Shown: positions 53,673-64,000, counted from the stretch's first letter. The stretch: DNA of 64,000 nt from Progne subis subis (GCA_022316685.1 JAKJHU010000531.1:62001-126000); one strand, 5' to 3'. The notes: generated from the letters alone by a model not told the origin. Made by a program: numbers and translations.

Positions 53673-56600
53673 AGGGGACTGGAGGGCCCTACCCTAGGGG
53701 ACCCTCTGGTTATAGTTAAACTGGGGAACAAAGAAAAAGAAGTGAAATTTTTGATAGACACAGGGGCAACATTTTCAGTGTTAAATAAGGCCCTAATACC
53801 TGTAACCAATGACTATGTTATGGTAAAGGGGGCAACTGGTCAATCTGAAAGAGCTTATTTTTGCAAGCCATTGAAGTATAAATTGGGAAAACAGTGGGGC
53901 ATCCATCGATTTTTATACATGCCTAATGCTCCATCTGCACTTTTGGGCAGAGATTTGCTAGAGCAGCTGGAAGCAAGAATAATATTCAAAAATGGGGAAA
54001 TTAGTTTGGAGGTAAAGGATCAACAATATGTAGAACTCTTAGGCTTAATGCTAATAACCAAAGAAATTGAAGTGGTAAGTGAAAAGGAAAATTTTAGGAA
54101 AATAATGGATCAAGTATTTCCAGGAGTGTGGGCCTCCAATATACCAGGAAGAGCAAAGAATGCACTACCAGTGCAAATCAGGCTTAAAGAAGGAGGACAG
54201 CCAGTAAGGGTTAAACAATATCCCCTAAAGAAAGAAGATATAGAAGGGGTTAGCCCAATTATTGAGAACTTTCTGCAACTAGGACTACTGAGAGAGTGTC
54301 AATCTGATTTTAATACTCCTGTTCTGCCAGTAAAGAAACCTGATGGGTCATACAGATTAGTACAAGATTTAAGGGCTGTTAACAAGGTAACTGAAGACTT
54401 GTATCCAGTGGTTGCCAATCCCTACACCTTGTTAACCCGTTTAACACCTGAACTAACTTGGTTTACTGTTCTAGATCTAAAGGATGCTTTCTTTTGCCTC
54501 CCTTTCCATGAAGCCAGCCAGAAAATTTTTGCATTTGAGTGGGAAAGCCCTAAAACTGGAAGAAAAACTCAGCTCATGTGGTGTGTGTTACCGCAGGGGT
54601 ACAAGAACTCCCTCACTATATTTGGGGAACAGCTTGCCAAGGATTTAGAGTCCTGGGAACCTCCACCAGGAGAAGGACAGTTACTCCAGTATGTGGATGA
54701 TCTCTTAATAGCCACCCGGACCCAGGAGACATGCTTGGACTGGACGGTAAGCATCCTAAACTTTCTAGGCCTGCAAGGGTATCGAGTATCCCAGAAGAAA
54801 GCCCAAATGGTGAGGCAAACAGTTATTTACCTGGGTTATGAAGTGAGTGCTGGACAAAGGACTCTGGGGCAGGATCGCAAGGAAGCAATATGCCAGACCC
54901 CGAAACCTCAGACAGTGAAAGAACTGAGAACCTTTTTAGGCATGACAGGGTGGTGCAGACTGTGGATTTATAACTATGGGTTGCTTGTTAAACCTCTGTA
55001 TGCCTTGATCACGGAAGGGAGCAGGGATCTTCAGTGGACAAAAGATGCAGCCCGAGCCTTCGACCAACTAAAGAAAGCCCTTATGTCAGCTCCAGCCCTG
55101 GGACTTCCAAACGTGAGTAAACCATTTTTCCTGTTTTCTCATGAGAAGCAGAGGATTGCCTTGGGAATATTAGCACAGAACTTAGGCCCGTACCGGAGGG
55201 CAGTGGCCTATCTTTCCAAGCAACTGGACACAGCAGCTAAAGGATGGCCAGGGTGCCTCAGAGCAGTTGCAGCAGTAGCAATAAACATCCAAGAGGCACG
55301 CAAATTCACCCTAGGCCAGAAGATGACTGTGCTAGTCTCACACAATGTCTGCAGTCCTTGAGGCAAAAGGGGGACACTGGCTCTCCCCACAGAGATTTCT
55401 GAAGTACCAAGCCATACTGGTAGAACAAGATGATGTTGAAATTGTGGTAACTAACATTGTGAACCCAGCTTCCTTCCTCAGCAGGAGTATGGGAGAACCA
55501 GTGATCCATGACTGCCTGGAGACCATTGAAGCCACCTACTCCAGCCACCAGGATCTGAAGGACACCCCGCTTGAGGATGCTGAGACCTGGTTTACTGATG
55601 GAAGCAGCTATGTCGTCAGTGGGAAAAAGCATGCTGGGTATGCAGTTACCACAAGCAAAGAAGTAATAGAGTCTGGACCATTACCAACTAATACATCTGC
55701 ACAGAAGGCTGAAATAATTGCCTTTATCTGAGCCCTAGAGCTGGCAAAAGGAAAAGAGATCAACATCTACACGGACTCAAGGTATGCATTCAGAGTGGTT
55801 CATGCTCACAGAGCCATCTGGAAGGAAAGAGGACTGCTGAATTCACAAGGCAAGAGTATTAAACATGCACAAGAGATACTGAGGCTATTAGATGCCATAC
55901 AACTACCTGAGAGAGTAGCCATAATGCACATCAAGGCACACCAAAAAGTGAGCTCTGAATTAGAAGAAGGGAATATGCTGGCAGACAGAGAGGCAAAAGA
56001 AGCAGCAAAAGGTGAGGTGCTGGATAAGGCTGTTGAGGCAGCATTGATTCCAGATGGAAAAGTTTCTATTGAAGGTAAGCCAGTGTACAATAAGAAATTT
56101 ATCAAGGTAGAAAAGGCAAGCTATAACCAGGAAGGATGGGCTGTAACAGAAGAAGGGAAACTTGTAGTACCCTCCTATTTGTTGTGCTCATTAGTACAGA
56201 GGGAACATGAGAAAACACACTGGGGAATAGATGCTCTGTATAACCATTTGAAAGAAAGAATCATGGCCAGGAAATTGCAGGGCACAGTGATACAAGTAAC
56301 TCGTCAGTGTAGTCTTTGCCTCCAAACTAACCCTAAAAATACCCCAAAGCCTAAAGTGGGACAAATTGGGAAAGGTTGTGGACCTGGGCAACAATGGCAA
56401 ATTGATTTTACAGAACTGCCCAGGATGGGAAGGTATCATTACCTATTGGTGTTAACTGATTCCTTTTCAGGATGGCCAGAAGCCTTCCCTGCCAGGACAG
56501 CTAAGGCCCGAGAGGTGACCAAAGCGCTGTTGCCAGAAATAATACCACGATTTGGAGTTCCAGCCACCATATCCTCAGATAGGGGACCACACTTTATTTC

Positions 56601-57016
56601 AAAAATTGTGCAGCAAATAAGTCACCACCTGGGAATAGACTGGGAGTTGCATACCCCATACCACCCTCAATCTAGTGGCCAGGCAGAAAAGATGAACCAT
56701 TTGATTAAACAACAAATTGTGAGATTGGGGCAAGAAGCAAATTTGCCCTGGCCTCAGGCTCTCCCATTGGCCTTGTTGCGAATTCGGACAAAACCAAGGG
56801 CAAAAGAGAAACTAAGCCCTTTTGAAATATTGTATGGAAGGCCATATGCAGTTCAAGGGGGAACAGCATCCATTCAAGTAGGGGAAGAAACCCTACATGG
56901 ATATATGGTGGCCCTAAATAAACAACTTAGAGAAATTGAGAAATATGTGGCTGGAACTCAAAACAGAGAACTAGATGGGCCAGTACCTGATGTACAACCT
57001 GGGGATTATGTGTATA
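53673..57016 (+). pseudogene. ERV D pol: PR, RT, RNase H, most of IN
   Basis: In frame after the gag TGA. Protease LIDTGATFSVL (about 53754) and LLGRDLL; RT with VLDLKDAFFCLP, LPQGYKNSLTIFG and YVDD (54690-54701); RNase H FTDGSSYV and TDSRYAF; integrase zinc motif HEKTHWG...CSLC, catalytic D in QIDFTELP, D in SSDRGPHF, E in [10 protein letters not shown]. Lesions: one frameshift near 55345-55360 and TGA 55729-55731 where Arg is expected. At GDYVY (57011-57016) provirus 2 is inserted; the last residues resume at 63691. Confidence 0.9.
57012..57016. repeat. Left target duplication of provirus 2 (GTATA)
   Basis: Matches GTATG at 63686-63690 in four of five bases. The ERV D frame reads TAT GTT across the site, so GTATG is the original and the left copy has mutated. 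Confidence 0.8.
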
Positions 57017-57677
57017 TGTCCTAGGGTAACTTTATGATGCTTGTATCCCCAATCGTCTGTTCTGTTTGAACTCTGTATATTGAGTCCTGTGCCTTTAAGA
57101 CTGGTTCTACGAGCAAGGAGAAGCGCGGAGTTTGTTTTGAGAAAACTGCCTGACTCCTCCACATTCTTCTCCGGACGGTGTTCGGCGGAGGCTTGGAGAG
57201 ACTGCAGGACAGAGATCTTTTTGCTTTTAGTTAGTTTCAGCTAGCTAGGGCAGAGAAGTTCCCTGGACTGTTTTTTTTTCTTTCTTTTTTCTTGGAACTG
57301 TTTAAACCTGCTCTGGACTGAAAACCCAGGGGAGCACTGGGGGCTGAACCTGCGGCCCACTGGGGCCTGGAGCTCGGCATTTTCCAGCAGCGCCGGAGGG
57401 ACTGGGACTGAGGAGAGACTGAGAGAGAGCCGAGCTACACCCACGGCAAGAACTTTCTCAATTGGCCATCTCACTCCAGAACGAGAGGTTTTATTGTTTC
57501 ATATTATTCATTCTTTATACTTGTATGCACTTTATTTGTTTAGTAAAATAGTTTTTTCCACTTTTCTCCACAAAGGTTTTTTTTTCGGACTGGTTGGAGG
57601 GAGGGGCCACTTGGGTTTGCTTCCCGGAGGGATCCTATACAGGGGTTTTCCCCCAAATTTGTCTCCAAACCAGGACA
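57017..57677 (+). repeat. 5' LTR of provirus 2
   Basis: TGTCCTAGGG to CCAGGACA, 661 bp. Confidence 0.95.
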
Positions 57678-57687
57678 TACCCTTAAT

Positions 57688-57705
57688 TGGCGCCTACTGC
57701 GGGGC
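57688..57705 (+). promoter_or_regulatory. Primer-binding site of provirus 2
   Basis: TGGCGCCTACTGCGGGGC, 10 nt after the LTR, differing from provirus 1 by one base. Lys(1,2)-like. Confidence 0.72.
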
Positions 57706-57796
57706 AAAAGAGAGTGGAAAAAACTTGTATTACTATTAACTGCATTTTTTTGTTGTTGTTGTTGTCCTTTGGGTAGGGATTAAACAGACAGTGGCC

Positions 57797-59692
57797 ATGT
57801 TGCTTCTTGAAGTCCTAACGTCTCTTAGAATAGAGTCTTTTCTGCATTTCTGTTCCCTAGGCTTTTTGAGGTCTTAATACCTTTCTGGTCCCTAGGTTTG
57901 TTTTCCTACCCAGAAATAGCTCCAATATTGTCCCTAACATACAGCTTTTACACTAGGGATGCACAAATTAGAATAGTTATTTTGCTGGGTTCGGTGATTA
58001 TGGCTTACAAGAAGCTTATAAAGATACTGGAGTTTGTTCTGGGTATGTTCAGTTTATGGTTCTTTCGTCCTACCCTGCGTCCTAGTTCCAGCAGCATGTT
58101 TTGGGGATTTATCAATAATTGCACCCAGTTTGTTAGAGGAGGAGTAGGGGATGAGGTTCTTCAGCCTCTTTTTTCCTTCTTCTCTTTTAAGTCAGTTACA
58201 TCACTTTTGGAGAATGTTCAGGGTCTCCTGAATGTTAAAGACCCCACCTCCCTGGTATTTCACCTGGTGACTTTCCTCTATATGGCTTATAGCCTTTCTA
58301 GAATAAGTCACACACTGCTAAAACACTGTAGGGCAGAAGATAGAGGCAAGGGAGCAGGGAGATAAATCAGTCACTCAGGCTGCAGCCAACCCCACAGCTA
58401 TTCAGGCTGCAGCTAAACCAGACAGTGAGGTTAAGACACCGGCAGTTGCTGCAGTAAAGAAGGGAAAGAAGCACACGGACAAAACCGATCGACCAGTAGA
58501 TGATGATTCAGGTGAAGGATCCTCAGTGCCTCCTGACACCCAGTCAGGAGTCAAACCACCTGACACACAATCAGAAGCTGAAGCAACTGATGATACACAG
58601 TCAGAAGCTGAACCAACTGATACAAAATCGGAAGCCCAACCAACTGGTACAAGATCGGGAGTCCAACCAACTAGCACACGATCAGAAGCCCAACCAGCTG
58701 CTACAAGATCAGGAGCCCAACCAACTGCTACAACATCAAGAGCCCAGCCAACTGCTACAAGATCAGGAGCCCGACCAACTGCTACAAGATCAGGAGATAC
58801 TATTGAGTCCTTTTCCCTGAAGGACCTTCGTGGTCTAAGAAAGGATTATACTCGACGACCTGATGAATCTATAATTAGTTGGTTAGTCCGTCTTTGGGAT
58901 GCTGCAGGCGAGGCTACAATACTGGATGGCACTGAAGCAAGACATCTTGGATCCCTATCACATGATCCAGTTATTGACCAAGAAATGATGAGGGAGGCTA
59001 GTCCTTGCAGTCTCTGGGAACGGGTCTTGAGAAGCGTGGCACAAAGATATCTGTGTGCCGACGATCTCTATCTGCAGCAAACTCAGTGGAAAACCATTGA
59101 ACAAGGGATTCAGCGCTTGAGAGAAATGGCAGTGGCGGAGATTGTCTTCTCAGATGACCTAAACACTAGGAACCCCGACTTGGTACCATGTACACCTGTA
59201 ATGTGGCGAAAACTTGTACGACTTGGGCCACAAGAATACTCCTCTGCTTTAGCAATAATGAAGCGGGATGAGACAGAGGAGACTGTGCTGGATATGGCGA
59301 AGAAGCTCCGAACATATGCAGATGCCGTGTATGGTCCAACACATGCAAGAATCGCAGCTTTGGAAACGCAGATGCGGGGATTAGCAGACAAGATAAAGGA
59401 GGATCTCAAAGAACTTAAGGAGAACATTCTCCAGATCTCTGCAGTACAAGTTAGGGGCTCTGGCACCACACGCAAACGTTCCCTAGATAGAGAGGGAAAA
59501 GGCATTCCACGAGCTAAGCTGTGGTCCTTCCTGCGTGAATGTGGAGAAAACATGAAAAGATGGGATGGAGAATCTACTGATGCTATGACACAACGGCTGC
59601 GTGAATTGTTAGATGGCAAGACTGTGAGAGGAAGTTCTAGCAAGAAGGAAGCAGCTCCAGTTACCCAGGGAAATAGGGATAATCAGGCTTAG
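57797..59692 (+). pseudogene. ERV-L-like gag, provirus 2 (two compensating frameshifts)
   Basis: 632 codons if read like provirus 1, but one G is missing near 57865 and one A is added near 58320, so residues between are out of frame. Same layout: membrane-like N-terminal segments, basic linker, then ten copies of the nine-residue repeat (about 58526-58796; provirus 1 has six), a Trp-containing helical domain and a coiled-coil-like stretch (about 59340-59440). No zinc knuckle. Ends with UAG 59690-59692, in frame with pol. The 389 codons from 58526 are open. Confidence 0.82.
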
Positions 59693-62600
59693 AGGGGCCC
59701 TGACTCTAGCCAAGTAGAGGCTAGGGAAAACCGTGTTTTTTGGACTGTGTGGATTCGTTGGCCTGGCACATCAGAACCACAAAAATATGAGGCCTTAGTT
59801 GACACTGGTGCACAGTGCACATTACTCCCATCAAGACATGTGGGGGAAGAATCTGTTTCCATTGCTGGGGTGACAGGGGGCTCACAAGATTTTACTTTGG
59901 TGGAAGCTGATGTGAGCCTGACTGGAAATGAGTGGAAGAGACACCCTATTGTGACTGGCCCAGAGGCTCCGTGCATTTTGGGCATAGACTTCCTCCGGAA
60001 TGGCTATTACAAAGACCCGAAGGGATTTAGGTGGGCATTCGGGATAGCAGCTGTAGAGACAGGGGATGTTAAGCAGTTGAATACCTTGCCTGGACTATCA
60101 GAGAACCCATCTGCTGTAGGTCTTCTGAAGGTGGAAGAGCAACAAGTGCCAATTGCCACTTCAACAGTGCATCGCCGACAGTACAGAACAACTCGAGATG
60201 CTGTGATCCCCATCCACAAGATGATCCGTGAGCTGGAGACCCAAGGGGTGGTCAGCAAAACCCACTCACCCTTCAACAGCCCCATCTGGCCTGTGCGCAA
60301 GTCTGACGGAGAATGGAGATTGACCGTGGACTACCGTGCCTTGAACGAAGTGACTCCACCATTGAGTGCTGCTGTGCCGGACATGCTGGAACTCCAGTAC
60401 GAGCTGGAGTCCAAGGCAGCAAAATGGTACGCCACCATTGACATTGCTAACGCATTTTTCTCCATTCCTCTGGCTGCAGAATGCAGGCCTCAGTTTGCTT
60501 TCACCTGGAGGGGCGTGCAGTACACCTGGAACCGATTGCCCCAGGGGTGGAAACACAGCCCCACCATCTGCCATGGACTGATCCAGGCTGCACTGGAAAA
60601 GGGTGAGGCTCCGGAACATCTACAGTACACTGATGACATCATTGTGTGGGGGAACACGGCAATGGAAGTGTTTGAGAAAGGAGAGAAGATCATCCAGATT
60701 CTCCTGAAGGCTGGCTTTGCTATCAAGAAGAGCAAAGTTAAGGGACCTGCTCGAGAGATCCAGTTTCTAGGAATAAAGTGGCAAGATGGAAGGCGTCAGA
60801 TTCCCACTGAAGTCATCAACAAAATCACAGCAATGTGTCCACCAACCAACAAAAAGGAAACACAAGCTTTCCTAGGCGCCATAGGTTTCTGGAGGATGCA
60901 CATTCCTGAGTACAGCCAGATTGTGAGCCCTCTCTACCTGGTCACCCGCAAGAAGAATGATTTCCACTGGGGCCCTGAACAGCAACAAGCCTTTGCCCAG
61001 ATCAAGCAGGAGATCGCTCATGCAGTAGCCCTTGGCCCAGTCAGGACGGGACCAGATGTGAAGAACGTGCTCTACTCAGCAGCCGGGAACAATGGTCTGT
61101 CCTGGAGCCTTTGGCAGAAGGTGCCTGGGGAGACTCGGGGCCGGCCACTGGGATTCTGGAGCCGAAGCTACAGAGGATCTGAAGCCAACTACACTCCAAC
61201 AGAGAAGGAAATCTTGGCCGCCTATGAAGGAATTCCATCTGCCTCAGAAGTAGTAGGCACTGAAACACAACTCCTGCTGGCACCTCGACTACCAGTGCTG
61301 GGATGGATGTTTAAAGCAGAAGTACCCTCTACCCACCATGCCACCAATGCCACGTGGAGCAAATGGATTGCCCTCATCACTCAGCGCGCCCGCATTGGAA
61401 ACCCAAATCGCCCTGGGATTCTGGAAATAATTACAAACTGGCCGGGAGGTGAAAACTTTGGTCTCATGGATGAAGAGGAGCAGGAACAAGTGACACGTGC
61501 TGAAGAAGCTCCACCATACAACCAACTGCCAGCAGAAGAAACTTGCTACGCTCTTTTCACTGACGGTTCCTGCCGCATCGTAGGGATGAAACGAAAGTGG
61601 AAAGCGGCCGTATGGAGCCCCACACAACAGGTTGCACAAGCCACTGAAGGAGAAGGTGGGTCAAGCCAACTTGCTGAACTCAAAGCTGTTCAACTGGCCC
61701 TGGACATTGCTGAAAGAGAGAAGTGGCCAAAGCTCTACCTCTACACTGATTCGTGGATGGTAGCTAATGCTCTGTGGGGATGGCTGGAGAAGTGGAAAAA
61801 GGCCAATTGGCAGCGCAGGGGAAAGCCAATCTGGGCTGCAGATGAGTGGAAGGACATTGCCACTCGGGTAGAGAAGCTACCTGTCAAAGTCCGTCATGTA
61901 GATGCCCATGTCCCCAAGAGTCGGGCTAATGAGGAGCACCGAAACAACGAGCAGGTAGATCAAGCTGCAAAGATAGAGGTGTCAAAGATAGACTTAGATT
62001 GGCAACACAAGGGAGAGTTGTTCCTAGCTCGATGGGCCCATGATGCCTCAGGCCATCAGGGCAGAGATGCCACCTATAAGTGGGCACAAGACCGAGGGGT
62101 GGATCTAACCATGGACAGTATTTCTCAGGTTATCCATGACTGTGAGACGTGTGCTGCCATCAAGCAGGCCAAGCGGGTGAAGCCCCCATGGTATGGCGGG
62201 CGATGGTCCAAGTATAAGTATGGGGAAGCCTGGCAGATTGACTACATCACCCTTCCCCAAACCCGCCAAGGCAAGCGCTATGTGCTGACCATGGTGGAAG
62301 CCACCACTGGATGGTTGGAGACCTACCCTGTGCCTCATGCTACTGCCCGGAACACCATCCTGGGCCTTGAAAAGCAAGTTCTTTGGAGGCATGGTACCCC
62401 TGAGAGGATTGAGTCAGACAATGGAACTCATTTCAAGAACAGCCTCATCAACAACTGGGCTAGAGAACACGGCATTGAGTGGGTGTACCATATCCCCTAT
62501 CATGCACCAGCTTCAGGGAAGGTAGAAAGATACAATGGACTGCTAAAAACCACCCTGAAAGCACTGGGTGGGGGATCATTCAAAAATTGGGAGCAGCATC

Positions 62601-62875
62601 TAGCAAAGGCCACCTGGTTAGTTAACACCCGAGGTTCCACCAACCGAGCAGGCCCTGCCCAATCTGAGCCCCTACATACAGTAGATGGAGAGAAAGTCCC
62701 AGTAGTACATGTAAGAGGTTTGTTAGGGAAGACAGTTTGGATCAATCCTGCTTCAAGTACAGAGGATCCCATCCGTGGGATTGTCTTTGCTCAGGGGCCA
62801 GGCTGCACATGGTGGGTAATGCAGAAAGATGGAACCACACGATGTGTACCCCAGGGAGATTTGATTGTTGGGTGA
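59693..62875 (+). CDS. ERV-L-like pol, provirus 2 (PR-RT-RNase H-IN), open
   Basis: Open from the codon after the gag UAG to TGA 62873-62875; ATG 59747 is the first Met but the likely product is a readthrough Gag-Pol. Numbered from that Met: protease D19-T-G-A, RT with LTVDYRALNE and a catalytic motif YTDD (294-297; provirus 1 has YIDD), RNase H from about 600 (FTDGS, D606), integrase zinc motif HDASGH...CETC (about 763-805), catalytic D in WQIDY, D in ESDNGTHF and E in GKVERYN. C-terminal domain ends GDLIVG. No dUTPase and no env follow. Full length for a class III-like pol. Confidence 0.93.
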   Translation, partial: RGPDSSQVEARENRVFWTVWIRWPGTSEPQKYEALVDTGAQCTLLPSRHVGEESVSIAGVTGGSQDFTLVEADVSLTGNEWKRHPIVTGPEAPCILGIDFLRNGYYKDPKGFRWAFGIAAVETGDVKQLNTLPGLSENPSAVGLLKVEEQQVPIATSTVHRRQYRTTRDAVIPIHKMIRELETQGVVSKTHSPFNSPIWPVRKSDGEWRLTVDYRALNEVTPPLSAAVPDMLELQYELESKAAKWYATIDIANAFFSIPLAAECRPQFAFTWRGVQYTWNRLPQGWKHSPTICHGLIQAALEKGEAPEHLQYTDDIIVWGNTAMEVFEKGEKIIQILLKAGFAIKKSKVKGPAREIQFLGIKWQDGRRQIPTEVINKITAMCPPTNKKETQAFLGAIGFWRMHIPEYSQIVSPLYLVTRKKNDFHWGPEQQQAFAQIKQEIAHAVALGPVRTGPDVKNVLYSAAGNNGLSWSLWQKVPGETRGRPLGFWSRSYRGSEANYTPTEKEILAAYEGIPSASEVVGTETQLLLAPRLPVLGWMFKAEVPSTHHATNATWSKWIALITQRARIGNPNRPGILEIITNWPGGENFGLMDEEEQEQVTRAEEAPPYNQLPAEETCYALFTDGSCRIVGMKRKWKAAVWSPTQQVAQATEGEGGSSQLAELKAVQLALDIAEREKWPKLYLYTDSWMVANALWGWLEKWKKANWQRRGKPIWAADEWKDIATRVEKLPVKVRHVDAHVPKSRANEEHRNNEQVDQAAKIEVSKIDLDWQHKGELFLARWAHDASGHQGRDATYKWAQDRGVDLTMDSISQVIHDCETCAAIKQAKRVKPPWYGGRWSKYKYGEAWQIDYITLPQTRQGKRYVLTMVEATTGWLETYPVPHATARNTILGLEKQVLWRHGTPERIESDNGTHFKNSLINNWAREHGIEWVYHIPYHAPASGKVERYNGLLKTTLKALGGGSFKNWEQHLAKATWLVNTRGSTNRAGPAQSEPLHTVDGEKVPVVHVRGLLGKTVWINPASSTEDPIRGIVFAQGPGCTWWVMQKDGTTRCVPQGDLIVG

Positions 62876-63009
62876 GAACCGTGTGTAATTATCGTTGTGT
62901 GCTGAATAGTACTGCCACTGTATGTAGCTGTATATTGCATATTGTTTTTATATAGATGTATGTGTGTGTAGAGCTAGAGTATATATAAGTTTTAGTAAAT
63001 TGACAATAT

Positions 63010-63026
63010 GGGGATAAGGGGTGGAA
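63010..63026 (+). promoter_or_regulatory. Polypurine tract of provirus 2
   Basis: GGGGATAAGGGGTGGAA directly before the 3' LTR, identical to provirus 1. Confidence 0.8.
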
Positions 63027-63685
63027 TGTCCTAGGGTAACTTTATGATGCTTGTATCCCCAGTCGTCTGTTCTGTTTGTGCTGTATATTGAGTCCTGTGC
63101 CTTTAAGACTGGTTCTAAGAGCAAGGAGAAGCGCGGAGTTTGTTTTGAGAAAACTGCCTGACTCCTCCACATTCTTCTCCGGACGGTGTTCGGCGGAGGC
63201 TTGGAGAGACTGCAGGACAAAGATCTTTTTGCTTTTAGTTAGTTTCAGCTAGCTAGGGCAGAGAAGTTCCCTGGACTGTTTTTTTTCTTTCTTTTTTCTT
63301 GGAACTGTTTAAACCTGCTCTGGACTGAAAACCCAGGGGAGCACTGGGGGCTGAACCTGCGGCCCACCGGGGCCTGGAGCTCGGCATTTTCCAGCAGCGC
63401 CGGAGGGACTGGGACTGAGGAGAGACTGAGAGAGAGCCGAGCTACACCCACGGCAAGAACTTTCTCAGTTTGCCATCTCACTCCAGAACGAGAGGTTTTA
63501 TTGTTTCATATTATTCATTCTTTATACTTGTATGCACTTTATTTGTTTAGTAAAATAGTTTTTTCCACTTTTCTCCACAAAGGTTTTTTTTTTCGGACTG
63601 GTTGGAGGGAGGGGCCACTTGGGTTTGCTTCCCGGAGGGATCCTATACAGGGGTTTTCCCCCAAATTTGTCTCCAAACCAGGACA
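63027..63685 (+). repeat. 3' LTR of provirus 2
   Basis: 659 bp, TGTCCTAGGG to CCAGGACA. Confidence 0.95.
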
Positions 63686-63690
63686 GTATG
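63686..63690. repeat. Right target duplication of provirus 2 (GTATG)
   Basis: See the left copy at 57012-57016. Confidence 0.8.
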
Positions 63691-63893
63691 TTAAGTCTTT
63701 TGCAGAAAAAACCTTAGAACCACAGTGGGAAGGACCATTCCAGGTGCTCCTCACTACCTTCACTGCAATCAAGATCAAGGAACAGAAGGCCTGGATCCAT
63801 CACTCCTGAGTGAAGAAAGCCCCAGAGGGAATTTGGAAGGTCATGCCAGGTGATAACGAACTGAAGCTGAAGCTCACTTGGAACAACAAATAA
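63686..63893 (+). pseudogene. ERV D pol, integrase C-terminal end
   Basis: Resumes the frame broken at 57016: VKSFAEKTLEPQWEGPF is the GPY/F-type C-terminal domain. TGA 63807-63809 replaces an expected Arg; the natural end is TAA 63891-63893 (LKLTWNNK). Confidence 0.85.
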
Positions 63894-63919
63894 ATGGACT
63901 AAGAGTTATTTTGGTCATT

Positions 63920-64000
63920 ATGTGGAAAGTTGTAACTATTGTAGCAATTACCTTAGCCATAATGAAAGTCAATGCAATACCATGTAGGTATAATGTGACT
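63920..64000 (+). CDS. ERV D env, signal peptide start, cut by window edge
   Basis: ATG 63920, 26 nt after the pol stop. The first 20 residues form a typical hydrophobic signal peptide (VVTIVAITLAIMKVNA), followed by a Cys and an N-glycosylation-like NVT at the window end. Env of the gamma-like ERV D by position; the rest is outside. Confidence 0.6.
   Translation, partial: MWKVVTIVAITLAIMKVNAIPCRYNVT

Larger units (their letters stand above)
57017..63685 (+). mobile_element. ERV-L-like provirus 2, complete, intact pol frame
   Basis: 6669-bp sister of provirus 1 with 661- and 659-bp LTRs, primer site, gag, pol, polypurine tract and no env. LTRs differ at only a handful of sites and small indels. 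The pol frame is fully open; gag has two single-base shifts that cancel. Inserted in ERV D integrase. Confidence 0.94.
53578..64000 (+). mobile_element. ERV D: gamma-like, 5' truncated, pol split
   Basis: Begins within the gag tail at the ERV C junction, carries a nearly intact gamma-like pol interrupted by ERV-L-like provirus 2 (57017-63685), and runs into env at the window edge. LTRs are not in the window unless ERV B is its 5' part. Confidence 0.8.

Noticed and set aside
1..64000. CRISPR arrays, bacterial operons, tRNA or rRNA genes
   Set aside because: None seen; tRNA-like strings are only the 18-base retroviral primer-binding sites, and direct repeats are LTRs, minisatellites or short tandem repeats.

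Overview
The window looks like vertebrate, probably passerine bird, nuclear DNA. It has CR1-type LINE 3' ends, several avian-looking endogenous retroviruses (ERVs), and one recognisable host exon: the first coding exon of the ectodysplasin gene EDA on the minus strand (26016 to 25753), inside a CpG island of about 1.9 kb with GC boxes upstream. Because EDA reads right to left, bases 1-25752 should be EDA intron 1 and bases to the right of about 26.3 kb are upstream flank. No other host exon was recognised. Species and LTR family identities are from memory and were not searched.

Left block (1-14560, inside EDA intron 1, ERVs antisense to EDA). ERV A has a beta-type gag-pro-pol and an alpha-type transmembrane envelope. 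It enters the window already inside gag and ends in a 3' LTR near 13018. A complete class III-like (ERV-L-like) provirus, provirus 1 (1616-8166), is inserted in ERV A gag with a 5-bp target duplication CCTGG. ERV A itself abuts the right part of an older ERV-L-type LTR, which also holds a second LTR of about 674 bp.

Middle block (14561-34725). This is intron, the EDA promoter and exon 1, then upstream flank. It holds about a dozen CR1 fragments, a candidate solo LTR with TATA and AATAAA signals, a minisatellite and short simple repeats.

Right block (34726-64000) is a stack of at least five ERV units. ERV B is a 5' LTR with a tRNA-Arg primer site and a leader carrying 74-bp repeats. ERV C is gamma-like, with a tRNA-Trp primer site and degraded gag, pol and env. 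It is split by a solo LTR of a related family (39862-40621, duplication ATTCT) and by an 8.3-kb minus-strand gamma-like provirus E (42523-50867, duplication CAGG, tRNA-His primer site). At about 53577 ERV C env joins, without an LTR, the gag tail and pol of ERV D. ERV D pol is in turn split by a second ERV-L-like provirus (57017-63685, duplication GTATG/GTATA). The window ends in the ERV D env signal peptide.

Most notable: ERV C and provirus E both carry, between pol and env, a small ORF with a Cys/His cluster that aligns without gaps over its conserved residues and overlaps the env leader in another frame. I do not recognise it; it is the best candidate here for an undescribed accessory gene. 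Provirus E also has an extra Cys-rich segment between RNase H and integrase. The two ERV-L-like copies have gag and pol in one frame separated by a single UAG, a Gag without a zinc knuckle but with membrane-like segments and a nine-residue repeat that differs in copy number, and a Lys-like primer site 10 nt from the LTR.
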